A DNA stretch of 64,000 nt from contig NC_060060.1 of the NCBI RefSeq assembly GCF_020283565.1, positions 34,348,001-34,412,000 of the forward strand, given 5' to 3'. The number at the start of each line of letters is the position of its first letter. Position 1 is the stretch's first letter. The notes beneath the pieces were generated by a model. That model was not told the DNA's origin, did no database searches, and saw only the letters and a program-made list of their open reading frames with translations. This document shows positions 44,626 through 56,126 of this stretch, one piece after another. Source of the DNA: Trifolium pratense. Its lineage: Eukaryota; Streptophyta; Magnoliopsida; Fabales; Fabaceae. Both the position numbers and the translations under genes were made by a program.

Positions 44626-46088
44626 AAGGATTATCACTTTGCATATTGTCCACGGGTAAAGATCTAAGTTGGTCCCCATAAACGAATACGGATAACGTGA
44701 GATTGTACTGATTTACTTTCGAGCTGTCAAGTGAGAATTTCTCCATCTATGAAAAAAGGTCATAGAGGCCTCTCTTGTCCGATGTGTCTTTATCATAAAT
44801 TTATACAAAATTGACTTGTTAATGGTTAAATATAAAAGTAAAGTTTCTACCAAAAAATAAATATAAAAGTAAAGTTACGATGAAGACCTTAAATATATTT
44901 TTATTAATGAAATGAGTTGAATTTTTTATTGTAAAAAAAAACTAAGAATAAATATGGGCATAACTTTAAATGACAAATATCTGGACATTAAATTTATTTA
45001 ATTTTATATAACCAAGGGCTTAAAGCCCGAAAAAAGAGATTAAAAGGTAATTAACCGAGAGGTACTAATCTCCAACCCATCAAAAACAAACAAACAGTTG
45101 TCTTATTCTACTAAGACAAACATCAAAATAAACAATATCACTCTTCAATTCACACCCTATGTTAGTCAAAATATCCGTGCACAGATTGACATCCTTGTAG
45201 GAATGCGAAATATGCACCTTTCGGTCCATCTCCCGTAATCGTTTAATACTCTTCACCAAGGAATACATTTTGCTGCTCTTTGTACAAAATTTATTTATCT
45301 TTTGAATAAAACACGCAATTTTCCTATCGAAGAAAACACTATTTTAAGGATTAAAATTGAAAGAAAAAAAAAGTTTATATAACTTGAAATCAGAATAAGC
45401 CACCATATTTGATTCTAGTAGTAAAAGGTTTGGGTAATATGCATAGATCCCGGGTTCGATATTCAACTTCATTGTAAAACAAAAACAACAAAAAAACAAA
45501 AAAATAAAACTGAAATTAGAATATTAGATTACTATTGTACCGAAAAAAAGAGAGAATATGCTTACCAGTTTAATAGAATCAGGCCAGATCACGCACAACT
45601 GCTGCTAGGAAAAAATGGCTCGATATACATTCATTAAATAGTGTTCAAAGATTATATAGTTATAGTTATATATACATAAACGAGATGCATCACATCAAGG
45701 GAATTACAAAAGAACCAAAATCAAATGCATACATAGTACGATACTTGGGCAAAGACATTTCTTCTTCATGCTCGCAGCCCATTCAAAACTGAACAAGCAA
45801 AGGGCCGTGAGACCCTTGGCAAAAACCGAGCTATAGAAGAAATAGAAAAACCACAACATCCGAAGCCTGTCATCTTTCAAGGTAGATCATCAAACAACAT
45901 AACATTAAACAAGCCTTCTAGGTTGGTGCTGCCACGCTGCTTCAGCATAGGTGTAGAATAAACCAGTGATAAGCTCCTATAGGCCACGATGAAGTGTTTG
46001 CTAGGTTCATTCTCTCGCGTTCCACTTCCTAATTTCATGCCAATATTTATTGTATATAACAACTAGTATGTTGGAAGACCTAGGAGTA
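44626..46088. other. Spacer and 3' flank of the ARF1-type gene
   Basis: AT-rich. At about 45420-45475 a possible SINE fragment shows a B-box core (CCCGGGTTCGATATTC). The presumed 3' UTR of the ARF gene lies at the right edge. No other gene. Confidence 0.45.
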
Positions 46089-49000
46089 TTAGCAACCAGG
46101 CCCCACAATAGATGACTGGTCCTCGGGATTGACAACAGCTTCGCAATCCAGCTTGCATGGTTTACCTTCTTCATTGGTCGGAAGACATATTTTGGGTGAG
46201 AGCTTCTTTACCTCATCTGGTGTGTAGATGAAAATTTTCCTCACAACGCTACAAAATTCGCTGCAGTAAAATAGCAAGACAGAACTCAATACACATGTGT
46301 ATATAAAATTGCAAACTACTATGCTACAGATGATAGTGTCAAAGAGAATGTATGTATGTTAGTATCAAATAATCTTACAGCCATGGATCATCCCCAACCA
46401 TCATCCTATCATCTTCATTGTCAGTGTAAACGACCAGCCATTTTTTTGTTGCCCCACAGAGTTCACCCTCAATGTCGAACATCTCTTCCAATTTCCTAAG
46501 CAGATCTTCATATCCATCAAAACGTGTTAAATCTACAGCCCTTCCAACAGCCATACCTTGCATGTGAACCTGGAGCAATATTAAACTTAACAATCTCATC
46601 ACACAATGCAGGTACTGGCACTACCCTACTGTAAAATAGAGGAGGCGAAACCGCTTTCTAGTCCAAGGAAAATAAGGCAATGAAAAAAAATTAATTGGAA
46701 TTATCCAAACAGAACCATTTTTACCAGTTACCAACAACAAGTCGGTATGACTAACTAGATAGGAGAATATTCCAACTAAAGAAGGACTAGTTGGTTTGAG
46801 AAATTGTTTTTCGTTTTCATTTCCAGTTTGTTTTAACTAATAACCACAAAAATGAAACCATATATTAACTTCGTTAACGATTTTCAGATGATTGTACATG
46901 GAATTGTGAAAACAAAGTCAAACAGAAGACAAGTAATAAAATTTACACTTTGTATCACAATTGAAGAATTTATAAGAATTTCCTAACCATTTCATGTCAT
47001 ATTTACTCTATAATGTGTTTCAAATGTTGTCAATAATGCAGATAGGTTCTAAACATGTCCTTATATCACAAGCAAAAAATCATCCCACAATTTGCACAGT
47101 AAAGATGCATTATATATGTTTCAAACAAAAAAAAGATGCATTATATAGCTGTCTGTCTTACATTAAATTAGTGTACAGGAAATATGTACAGGGAATGTTG
47201 CAAGGTTGTAAAGGAAAGAGGGAGTGTAGTGTAGTGCGTGAAAGACTAATATTAAAAGCAGTGATGTACCTTTGTGCAGCTTCTTATTTGTCTGCTTTGG
47301 GACTCCTGAGGAGACCGCAGGCATGATTTGTCAGCATCACAGCTTACTGAAGGAATATCAGACCGGTTAACATTTGATGGTTCAGAATGTTGGTCAGACT
47401 CGGCATCCAAGGACGGAACAGACCTATCATCACCCACCCTTCCTGACAAAGGAACTGTTTGCAGACTTTCTTCTGCATTAGAATTCTCAAGTAACTGAAT
47501 CCCAAAGAGCCTACAGCCATTTCCAGTGCCTTGTCTCTTCTCCCCAGATTCTTTAAGTGCTATAGGCAAAAAAGGTTCAGTAGAGTTTTCCAATCTACTT
47601 GACCAATATGTTGACTTGTTAGAAGCAGGGCTGTTCCCACCAAGACCAAGAAAGCTGGTCGCAGTAGAGCTGAATCTTGGTGATGGATAGAGGTCTCGTC
47701 CATGTTGAGGGTCACGATAAGGGAAAGGCGATTCAATTGGTGATTTCCATATGCCTGATATGCACAAGAAAATAGATTATTATGTATAAAAGCAGCACGG
47801 ATAAGAGAATTATATAGGGAAATTGCATATGATCTAGTCACCTTGCAGAGAAGAATCGGGAATTGTTGAAGGGAGAACAGGAGGCCGTGATCTCTTGTTT
47901 CGTTGGGTTGGCTGGGCGTTTGCAGGAGGGGTAGATACAAGTGGCTCCAATTCCCATGGAGAAACTCTATCTGGACGCAGAATTGATGACGGTTCATCCC
48001 ATTGAACCTGAGATACATTACATATCATTACATAAGATTCTCAAACAAAATGCTGCTATGCAAATTTCAAATCATACTAACTAGAAGTGTCAGCATGCTC
48101 CATTTTGTACTTTCATATATACAAAATCTTGGCCATTTTCTGGTAGCTAAATTTATTTGACAGTTAACAAGTACATTGCTGAATTTTCAAACATGATAAT
48201 ATCACTTACTAGATTGTTTCATAAACAAAGCATTGACTTCTCAGGAGCAATTTAAAGAGATGCCACAATAAGCTCTACTATTTTATAGCTTATACTAAAA
48301 CTAAAATGAATATATTTGGAAAGCTACTGATTACAAGCTATAAAAGTAAACACCGGAAACCGCATCTAAAACCATGAACACTAACCTTTAATGAACGCCA
48401 CTCAGAATCAGCCCAAACAGACGATTTATTATCTTCAACACCCACAATTGTACCACTGAACCTGTATTCAGTGGGTGAGGAACATGGATTATATTGGACA
48501 ATGTAGTAAAATAAAATTATCAATTTTCAAGCAACCAGCTCACACACCTTCTTTCAGGTACTTCATCACCCTCGAACCTCATTTTGAATCGCATCCCAAC
48601 GGAAAGCTTATGATTTCGAGCTTCAAGATACTTGTTAATACTTACAATAAACTCTGACCGGCTTGTTCTAAGATAATATTGATAAGTCAGCAGAAAATTT
48701 CAACTATGTAAAGCAAAGCAAACTCAAATATCATACCAGTTAAATTATTTCACCCAAAAATAAAACAGTTGTTTAATTGCAAGAAAGCGGGAAGGCACAA
48801 GTAAAAATACAAATAAAACATTTATATGCATGTTAAAGGTACTAATCAATGGCAAAAGTTTACAGCAAGTTAGCAACAACAACACCATGAACTAAAAATT
48901 ACTAATTACTTCAGTGTGAAGTACAAGACCTGGGCTTGTAAAACACAGAAAACAATGTTCCGGTGGAAATGGCATGAGATGCAGTGGCCAAAACACCAAG

Positions 49001-52000
49001 ATGCATGCTGTGACTAGATATAACAGAAGATGGCACATTGCTTTGCTGTCTCATGAGCCTCCTGACTCCAACTCGGAGCTCTCCATTTTCACCCCTAGAA
49101 TATCAAAGCAATAAAAAACATTACGAAACAAAAATAAATGCAAAGTACTTTTTCTTGCCCCTAAAGGAAGGCATAATATTTCTACTGAGCAACTTGCCTT
49201 AAAAATATAAATGCATCACCAGCCACTAATTTTTTGGAACTGACAAAGACACTCCACCCAGTGGTCAGTAAGTGGCGCCTGGGTTGCCCTGTAAATTACT
49301 CGCAGTCAGGGATTTACTGAAAGTATGAACACCAAAATCTTGTACTAAACAAGTCAGCAATATAATAACAGTGCATGTGGGAACCCGGAAATTTATGACA
49401 CTATCAGACTTTACTCAACACAATTTTTATGGTTCGTTTGGTTCAACCGAAGGGAGGGGAGGGAGGGACTTTAATTAAATATATGTTTGGTTCAAAGGGG
49501 GGGGGGGGGGGGGGTGTGGAGGGATTTTAAAACTAATTTATATTTGTATCCTTATAATTTTGCAACATTCTCATGAGTTGAGTTATAGCTTCGATGCAAA
49601 ATCAAACATCTGTTGACGACTATTCTCAATCTATTTAGCCCAATAAAATATTTATAAAATTGAATTCTACAAAATTATATAAAAGAATATTTTGCTACAC
49701 TGCAATGTAATGGAGAACAATATTGTACCAAAAAAAAGTAATGGAGAATAATACATCACAAACAAAATAGCAAGAATGACAATGTAAACAAAATAGGATG
49801 GCAACATAAACAAATCAAGAAGAATACAAGTTGGGGTGAGCAAAGTCCTAAAGTGGAAAAAAAACAGTCCACAGCAGCGCAGCAGCAAATAGAGAAAGTG
49901 ACCCAAATCAAGAAAGAGTAGCAGCAGCCAGCAGGGCACAAATACAGAGTTGAAGCAACAAAGTGAGTCACAAGTAAAACTAACAACTAGAGGTACCTTA
50001 ACCTTTAAAATTTCAATAAGGATAATTTTGTATCTTAACATGGAAATTGAGGGTAATTTTGTCAATGAATTAAAAGTTTAAATAATTTTAGAGGGTAATT
50101 TTTCCATCAAGTAAACACTTCGCAGAAATAAAACCATCATAAAACAAGGTTGAATGGAAGCCTTGAAGCAATAGTCGGAGTTCTGCTATGTGACTAGGAG
50201 ATCATAAGTTTGAGTTGATAGAATCGATCTTTTTGCAAATGCAAGATAACTTAGGCAAGTCAACAGACCCACAACAGATTTGATTCTTCTTCCACTATAG
50301 AAAGTGTTTAATACTTTTATATCACTAGGTCCGTAGGTTGTCCTTTACATTAATAAGGTTAAAAGATAAACCAAAAAAAATATTAAGCAAGCTACTTACC
50401 GCGAAAAATATGTCGAAAATGCCATTCATTCCCGTGCAAATCAGTTGCAACCAATTCTTGCCATGGTGGCTGCTGAGTCATGTCCTGAATGAAACAAGGG
50501 AATTAAGGAATTATAGTGTGTAAATAACAACTAAGGACGGGCATGATCAGCGTCCTTAATGACTTTTGAGAAGATAAAATTGCTAACCAGTGGTGGTAGA
50601 CAATCATCTGCATGTCTTCGAAGAACAGAGAAACCTCCATGAGTGCTAGTGTCAGAAGCTGTAAGTGTCTTGCAAAATGAATGAACTGTACACCTTGGAG
50701 GTTCGGGCAGAGGATCGTCTGGGCTTGTCACTTCACTTTGCTAAATCAACAATACAGAAAATAAAAAATACATAAAATGAGACAAAAAAGAAACCAAATA
50801 GGCAAGAAACAAAATGACTGGAAAATGAGTTGAGACATAAATCAAAAGAACATAACTGTTTTAAATATAACAACCATGTCAAACAAAGAATAGCATACTT
50901 ACATCGGTTTCAGGTAGCAAAGTTATTTGTGCATATACTTCATCTGTTTCAGGTTCAGCCTACACGACCAAGATGATTTTAACAATAAAATGATTATCAC
51001 AGTAAAGCAAAATAGATTTCCAAATAGGTGAATGATAGTGAAGAAAATCTCCAATAAGATTGTGGAGAAAGATTATGACTAACCCGAAGATGAATATTGA
51101 CCACTTTACATAATATTTTAGAAGGTAGATTAAAGGAAGGCATTTGCTGCTCTAATCCCTGATTCATAGATGCCTCGAGCTATAAAATAAATAAGCACAG
51201 GTAAGATAGATTAAAAAACTTCACAGTTCAATATAACAAAAACCATTTATGCTCAACATATGGATTGTCAAGTGCTATGAATCATAGTTACATATGATTT
51301 AAAATGCTATGATGATAGAAATTTATACACATCATTACACGACAATGTAATAATCGAAAGCACAAGCATAAATAGCCCATCATAATACAAAGTTTAGATG
51401 CAAAGTGAATTCAACCAGACACAACTTGAACAGTTTCAATAACACCAAGTTGGAACAAAAGTAATCCCTGACAAGAAACAAAGCCAAGTCAAGAGAAAAC
51501 AAATTGTTGTATAAAGCATAGAAAAACACTAGAAGATTAACACCCAGCAACATGAATAAGATCTTAAACCATAGAAAACAAAACAATTACGAAAATTGAA
51601 GTTAGAAATTAATAAGTCATGCTCATGCATGGGCATTCAACTTTTACCTGTTCCATGTGACCTTGAGGGAAGTAATAAACTCTCTCCCCTTCACGGGGAA
51701 GAGTGACAAGGGGTCCAGCACAGGCATGCCATAATTCCTTGTATAAAGCATCATTAGTTGCCCCTGTAAAAGGAAAATTGAAACACATGAATAGGTAGGT
51801 AATGGATACTGCATGTGAAATATCACGATGAGTGATGAGGTTTATGTGGCAGTATTTGTTTGAGGTTGGATTACAGAACTGTCTGTGTATCAAAGGAGGG
51901 GGGAACTTATGATGAGGTAACCCCGGTTAGGCTCTATGAGCTAGCTGAGAGTGAGACTACTGGTACCATATGTGGAGAAATGTATGTCCGCTCCAAAGTG

Positions 52001-52141
52001 TACTACTACTACTACTAGCAACTAGAGTTATAAATTCATTCACTCGATTCTAAGCACGAACGATCGAACACATAACAAAATTAAAAATAGTGAAGTGAAA
52101 CCTGCACGGCTGATCGTAGCTGACAAATGATTTGAAGCCAT
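46089..52141 (-). CDS. ARF1: Auxin response factor, ARF1-type (B3, auxin-response and PB1 domains)
   Basis: Fourteen exons join in frame to 670 aa: 52141-52102, 51763-51648, 51179-51084, 50959-50903, 50740-50588, 50484-50400, 49288-49198, 49094-48930, 48667-48548, 48461-48386, 48007-47842, 47754-47270, 46569-46379, 46260-46089. Domains: dimerisation region ([20 protein letters not shown]), B3 DNA-binding domain about 125-227 ([37 protein letters not shown]), ARF ancillary domain about 245-330 ([30 protein letters not shown]), a Ser/Pro-rich middle region of repressor-type ARFs, and PB1 about 551-640 with the acidic motif [16 protein letters not shown]. Length and sequence match ARF1, a nuclear transcription factor binding TGTCTC-type auxin elements. 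The intron after exon 7 has a GC donor (AAG|GCAAGT). A 5' UTR intron (52337-52209) is likely. Confidence 0.95.
49434..50100. repeat. G-rich repeat insertion in an ARF1 intron, with an 18-base G run
   Basis: Begins near GGTTCGTTTGGTTCAACCGA and contains an uninterrupted G18 run at 49497-49514. The rest is AT-rich with no ORF conserved in any sense. The opening sequence GTTTGGTTCAA is typical of transposon ends, but I could not find a matching inverted end or TSD. Confidence 0.5.
50155..50300 (+). mobile_element. Degenerate Au-type SINE in an ARF1 intron (antisense to the gene)
   Basis: GAAGCCTTGAAGCAATAGTC (A-box region), TATGTGACTAGGAGATCAT and AAGTTTGAGTTG (B box, decayed), then GATCTTTTTGCAAATGCAAGATAA. 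This order and wording match the widespread plant Au SINE family as I recall it. It lies in the intron between exons 6 and 7. Confidence 0.65.
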
Positions 52142-52500
52142 ATGAGCTCCTCCCGAGTACAAGACGGTAATGAATGAGGATTCAATTCAATTCAATTCAA
52201 TTCTGCTTCTACAAAGGAAATCAATAAATAACATCAACTAGGTTACCAAACAAGAGCGCATGCATCCATCCATCCATTAATTAATTACAACATTAAACAA
52301 AAGGTATATTGTGATGATGGCGTGCACGTACACTTACTAAAGAAAGATGGGGGTAGAGGAATGCAAATCGAGCGGGCGCGGGTGAAGAGTGAAGAGCGAA
52401 GAACAACGATGGATCCGGCGGCAAACAGAAGGAGAATCGCAGCTCAGCAGAATCAGAATCAGAATTCAGAACCAAACAAATGAAGCTCCAAGTTGAAATT
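52142..52500 (-). promoter_or_regulatory. 5' leader of the ARF1-type gene with a probable UTR intron
   Basis: On the minus strand a donor (TTTA|GTAAGTG, exon end 52338) and acceptor (CCTTTGTAG|AAGC, exon start 52208) bracket a likely intron in the untranslated leader. A CAATT repeat (AATTGAATTGAATTGAATTG) lies just downstream of the acceptor. No promoter element assigned. Confidence 0.5.
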
Positions 52501-54629
52501 GACGGTGACTCGGGTGGCTAGGGTTTGGGAAAGGGGAAAGAAAAAACGAACGCAGAATAGATCGAAATTTGATCGAAATTTGATCTCTGATAAGGTCATG
52601 TTTGGTTCAAGCCGACACGACCCCCCTGTTCCCTCTCATCCCTCTTTTTCTTTCTCTCTTTCTACGGTATTACTTACATAGATTAATTACTTAATTAATT
52701 AATGCTATATTTTTAAAAACTCATTCCATAATAATAAATCATTTACTAGTATAAGTAAAAAAGAGTTAGATAAAAGATGTGTTTCTCTCACTAAAAGACT
52801 ATGGTCTCTTAACAAACTTTATACCAGTGAGATGATCAAATAATTAAGGGTTAAATAGTATTTCTCATTAGTAATGTTTACCCCTATGTAAATGTTATTT
52901 GCAATTCCAACCCTATAACGTGAAGAAGATTGTCATTTTTATCTTTTCACTGAATAATTTGACACTTGAATGGACAAAATTGATGATATGACATGCTTAT
53001 GTCGCTTTTAATTTGTTTTTGGCTAATTTAACAAGAGACACAAATATAAATATATCATCTACTTATTTATTTATTTTTAAGAAAAAGAAATTAGAAAAAT
53101 GTGTTCTTCCTATTAGTATTAAATACTAGATGGTTAATAGACGTTTACACACTACAATGTGCGCGAATTTCAGTTTATTCCCCTATAATATTTTTTTTTA
53201 TTCCCCACTTGTAATATGCAGATTCCATCATTTGTCCCCCTCAGTGGACAACTTGCACTATGCTATACATATTTGATGATGTGGTATGTGTAGGAAGTAA
53301 ATCAAAATTCGCTCATATTATAGTGAGTAAATCGAAATTCACTCATATTATGGTATGCGTAGGAGGTAAATCGAGATTCACTCATATCAGGGGATAACCA
53401 CTATTTTTGGGCACGAAATAATGTTTAAACTTCATCCCTAACCTTCATCATTCATACTCAAATCCAAAAACTCATGCAAAAACCTAGAAATTCATGGAAA
53501 GTCCAAAAATCTCCACTATCTGACGATCTTTTTCTCTCTCTACAACCACCACCATTACATGAACCAATTGGGTTCCGTGTGTAATTATTAATCATTACTA
53601 TTCACTACATGGTTTGAGTTTATTAGTCTTTAGAATTATCTTCTATTATGCATTGTTGAAAAATATATTTTTTTTTTAAAAAAAATAATTTGTAAATCAT
53701 ACAGTAAATCTTTAAGTAGAAATAAAATAAAAATTTGTTTGGCGGGCCGACCCGCTAACTCATTAGTAAACTGTACGGACATGACTTGTTATCTTGGACG
53801 CCTAAGTTGGCTCGTCCTGCTTTTGTACGGACTTAAACGTGGTAGACCTGATCGGGATGGGCCGCCCACTGCTACCCCCACTTTTCCACTATAATTAAGG
53901 GTACGTTTGACCCGACTTTTTTCCAACATTAAAGCTACTTTAAAAGTAAAGTTAAAATTATGAACTTTTAAAATAAAGCAAAAGTTGTTTGGTAAATTCA
54001 AAATTTTTAGCTTAATTTTAATTCAAATTTGTTTGGTAAATTCTATCATGCTAAGCAATTTCAAGTTGAATTGTCTGGTAGAACTATTGTTTTTATTAAA
54101 AAGGTTAAATACATTAGAGGTATTTATTTTAAGTTTAATATTTGTAACATGTTATTCTTTTAACTTTTTTAAATCAAATTGGTTCTTTAAATTTGTAATA
54201 TATTACACGTTTATTTATTTGTTACAAACTTAAATGTATTTGGCCTATTAAAAAATATTAAGAGAATGAATTATTTAAAAATAAAATACAAATTTAATAG
54301 AAATATATATAAAAAAAACAGTGTGTATGCAAATAATTTTTTTTGGACAAAATGTATGTAAATAAAATTGATAACGTCAACAAAAAAAATGACAACGTCA
54401 TTATACGCATGAAAATATAAATTTGTAAATGTATCAATCAATTTATTATGTAAAGCAAGCATAGTATGCACAAATAAAAAAATGTTAGATTTTGGGGGAA
54501 AAAATAGTCACGACTCATGAGTCAATTTTTTAATCAGCAGTGCTACATGGCACGACTGAATTTTCGTCTTAGTAGCACGAACGCATTAATTTGCCTCAAG
54601 TCTTTCCTTACTTAATACTGTACTAACAT
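52501..54629. other. Gene-free spacer
   Basis: Upstream region of the ARF gene, then AT-rich DNA. At 53275-53390 a short unit (GTAAATCGAAATTCACTCATAT) is repeated about three times. At about 53895-54060 there are fragments of a GTTTGACCCGACTTTTTTCC MITE-type end. No gene. Confidence 0.5.
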
Positions 54630-54822
54630 GAGTTTGGGTTCTCTCCATTTATTATCCCTCCATTTATTCTCTATTTGGAGAGAGATAGACACATAAAGAA
54701 CTAGTGGGACCCATTAAAAGTGGGTCCCACTAATTTGTGGACCCCACTATTTTTTTCTTGTGTCTATCTCTCTCTAAATGGAGAATAAATGGAGAGATAA
54801 TAAATTGAGGGAACCTGAACTC
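54630..54822. mobile_element. Foldback Mutator-type MITE with perfect 10-bp TSD
   Basis: Inverted ends GAGTTTGGGTTCTCTCCATT and (reversed) GAGTTCAGGTTCCCTCAATT; flanks GTACTAACAT at 54620-54629 and 54823-54832. The centre is a near-perfect palindrome (GTGGGACCCATT / AAGTGGGTCCCAC). The whole 193-bp element could fold into one long hairpin. Confidence 0.85.
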
Positions 54823-54832
54823 GTACTAACAT

Positions 54833-55255
54833 ATATAATATTAACATAGCATACTATTTTTTTACTGTATATATATAATAATACTGTAAATTATAGAAAC
54901 AGCCATAGCTAAAATAATTAGTCTTTTTGTATATATGGTCTTTTTGGTTGGTATATATATAAAAATTGATTAAATATTTTTTTCACTACAAAATTATCAA
55001 ATTTTGTTTTTAGTTATAAAAAAATGGTGTATTTTGATCCTAAAAATTATTATGCAAACCATTTTAGTTCCTATTGTTAAAATAGCCAATGCATATTTTT
55101 CAATGATTATTTCGTAGATATATTTAGAACATTATAAAGAGTTCCTAAAAAGAAAACTATTTGATTTCTAATTCGAAATTTTTGTCACTTTTGTCTCTTT
55201 CTTTTGAAATTTAAAAAATTCATGATTAAATCTTCTCATTTTATAACAACTAAAC
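54833..55255. other. Gene-free AT-rich spacer
   Basis: No feature recognised. Confidence 0.45.
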
Positions 55256-55602
55256 GACTTAATTGCATATTTGGTCCCTTTATGTTTATTTTAAGTTTCA
55301 ATTTCGTTCATTATATTTAAAAAGTTTCAAGTTGGTCATTTTAGTCAAATTTTTGTTTAAATCGTCAACGTGGCTAATAGATTTGTGTACGCAGACAATT
55401 TAGGAGGGTACTATATAAAAATTTTAGAAGAAATTAACTCAAAATTTAATGAAAAGTCAGAAGAAATTAACTCAAAATTTAACAAAAATGACGAACTTAT
55501 GTTGACATCAATAATATAAGGGACCAATTTAAAAATTTTTAAACATAAGAGATCAAATTGAAACACAAAATAAATATAAATAACTAAATATGCAATTAAG
55601 CC
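55256..55602. mobile_element. Mutator-type MITE, decayed TSD
   Basis: Ends GACTTAATTGCATATTTGGT and the reverse complement of ACTAAATATGCAATTAAGCC. Flanks CAACTAAAC (55247-55255) and AAATTAAAT (55603-55611) agree at 6 of 9; two of the three differences are C versus T. It is 347 bp, the same length as the copy at 38517. Confidence 0.65.
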
Positions 55603-55916
55603 AAATTAAATAAAAACATATTTAATCTAAAATAATATACAAACAACCGCTGGAAAAAAAAAAGTGTACAATAAAAAAAATACAACAACCGCTTAAAAGT
55701 AAAATATGTACAAATGCTGTAAAAATGCCTGTTGTGTGCTTGAGACGACAACTTGTGTCGTGCTCTCAAGCATTTTCCTTTCTTAATATACTAAAAAATC
55801 AGAAAGAAAAAAAAAAACAAAAAAGATAAAGAAATGGCAATGGCAGGGATCGAAGAGAGTTCTAGGAGAAAAAGCTCAGCGTGTTTTTCTAAAGTAGCTA
55901 ATATCTACTTCTATAC

Positions 55917-56117
55917 GGATCAAGATTTTCTGCAGTCGTAAATCACAAAGTTACACGCTGTTTTAGATCTCATCCGTCCATTTCAGATCGGTCGGTTCAT
56001 ATTGAATCTATACAAAATCAGTCCAAATCAATCTGAACCATTCAGATTAGATCGGACGGTCCTTATTTAACACAGCGTGAAACTGTGTGAAAAATTTACT
56101 GCAGGAAATCTTGTTCC
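55917..56117. mobile_element. Foldback MITE with perfect 9-bp TSD
   Basis: Ends GGATCAAGATTTTCTGCAG and (reversed) GGAACAAGATTTCCTGCAG; flanks CTTCTATAC at 55908-55916 and 56118-56126. The arms also share the TTACACGCTG / CAGCGTGAA and CATCCGTCC / GGACGGT blocks. Confidence 0.85.
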
Positions 56118-56126
56118 CTTCTATAC

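Noticed and set aside
45420..45480. tRNA or SINE at a CCCGGGTTCGATATTC B-box core
   Set aside because: Only the B box is convincing. No clear A box or SINE body was found, so it is mentioned only in the spacer entry.
49667..50065. Hydrophobic frames in the ARF1 intron
   Set aside because: They lie within intronic repeat DNA, are Leu/Phe/Cys-rich from low-complexity sequence, and have no homologous motif.
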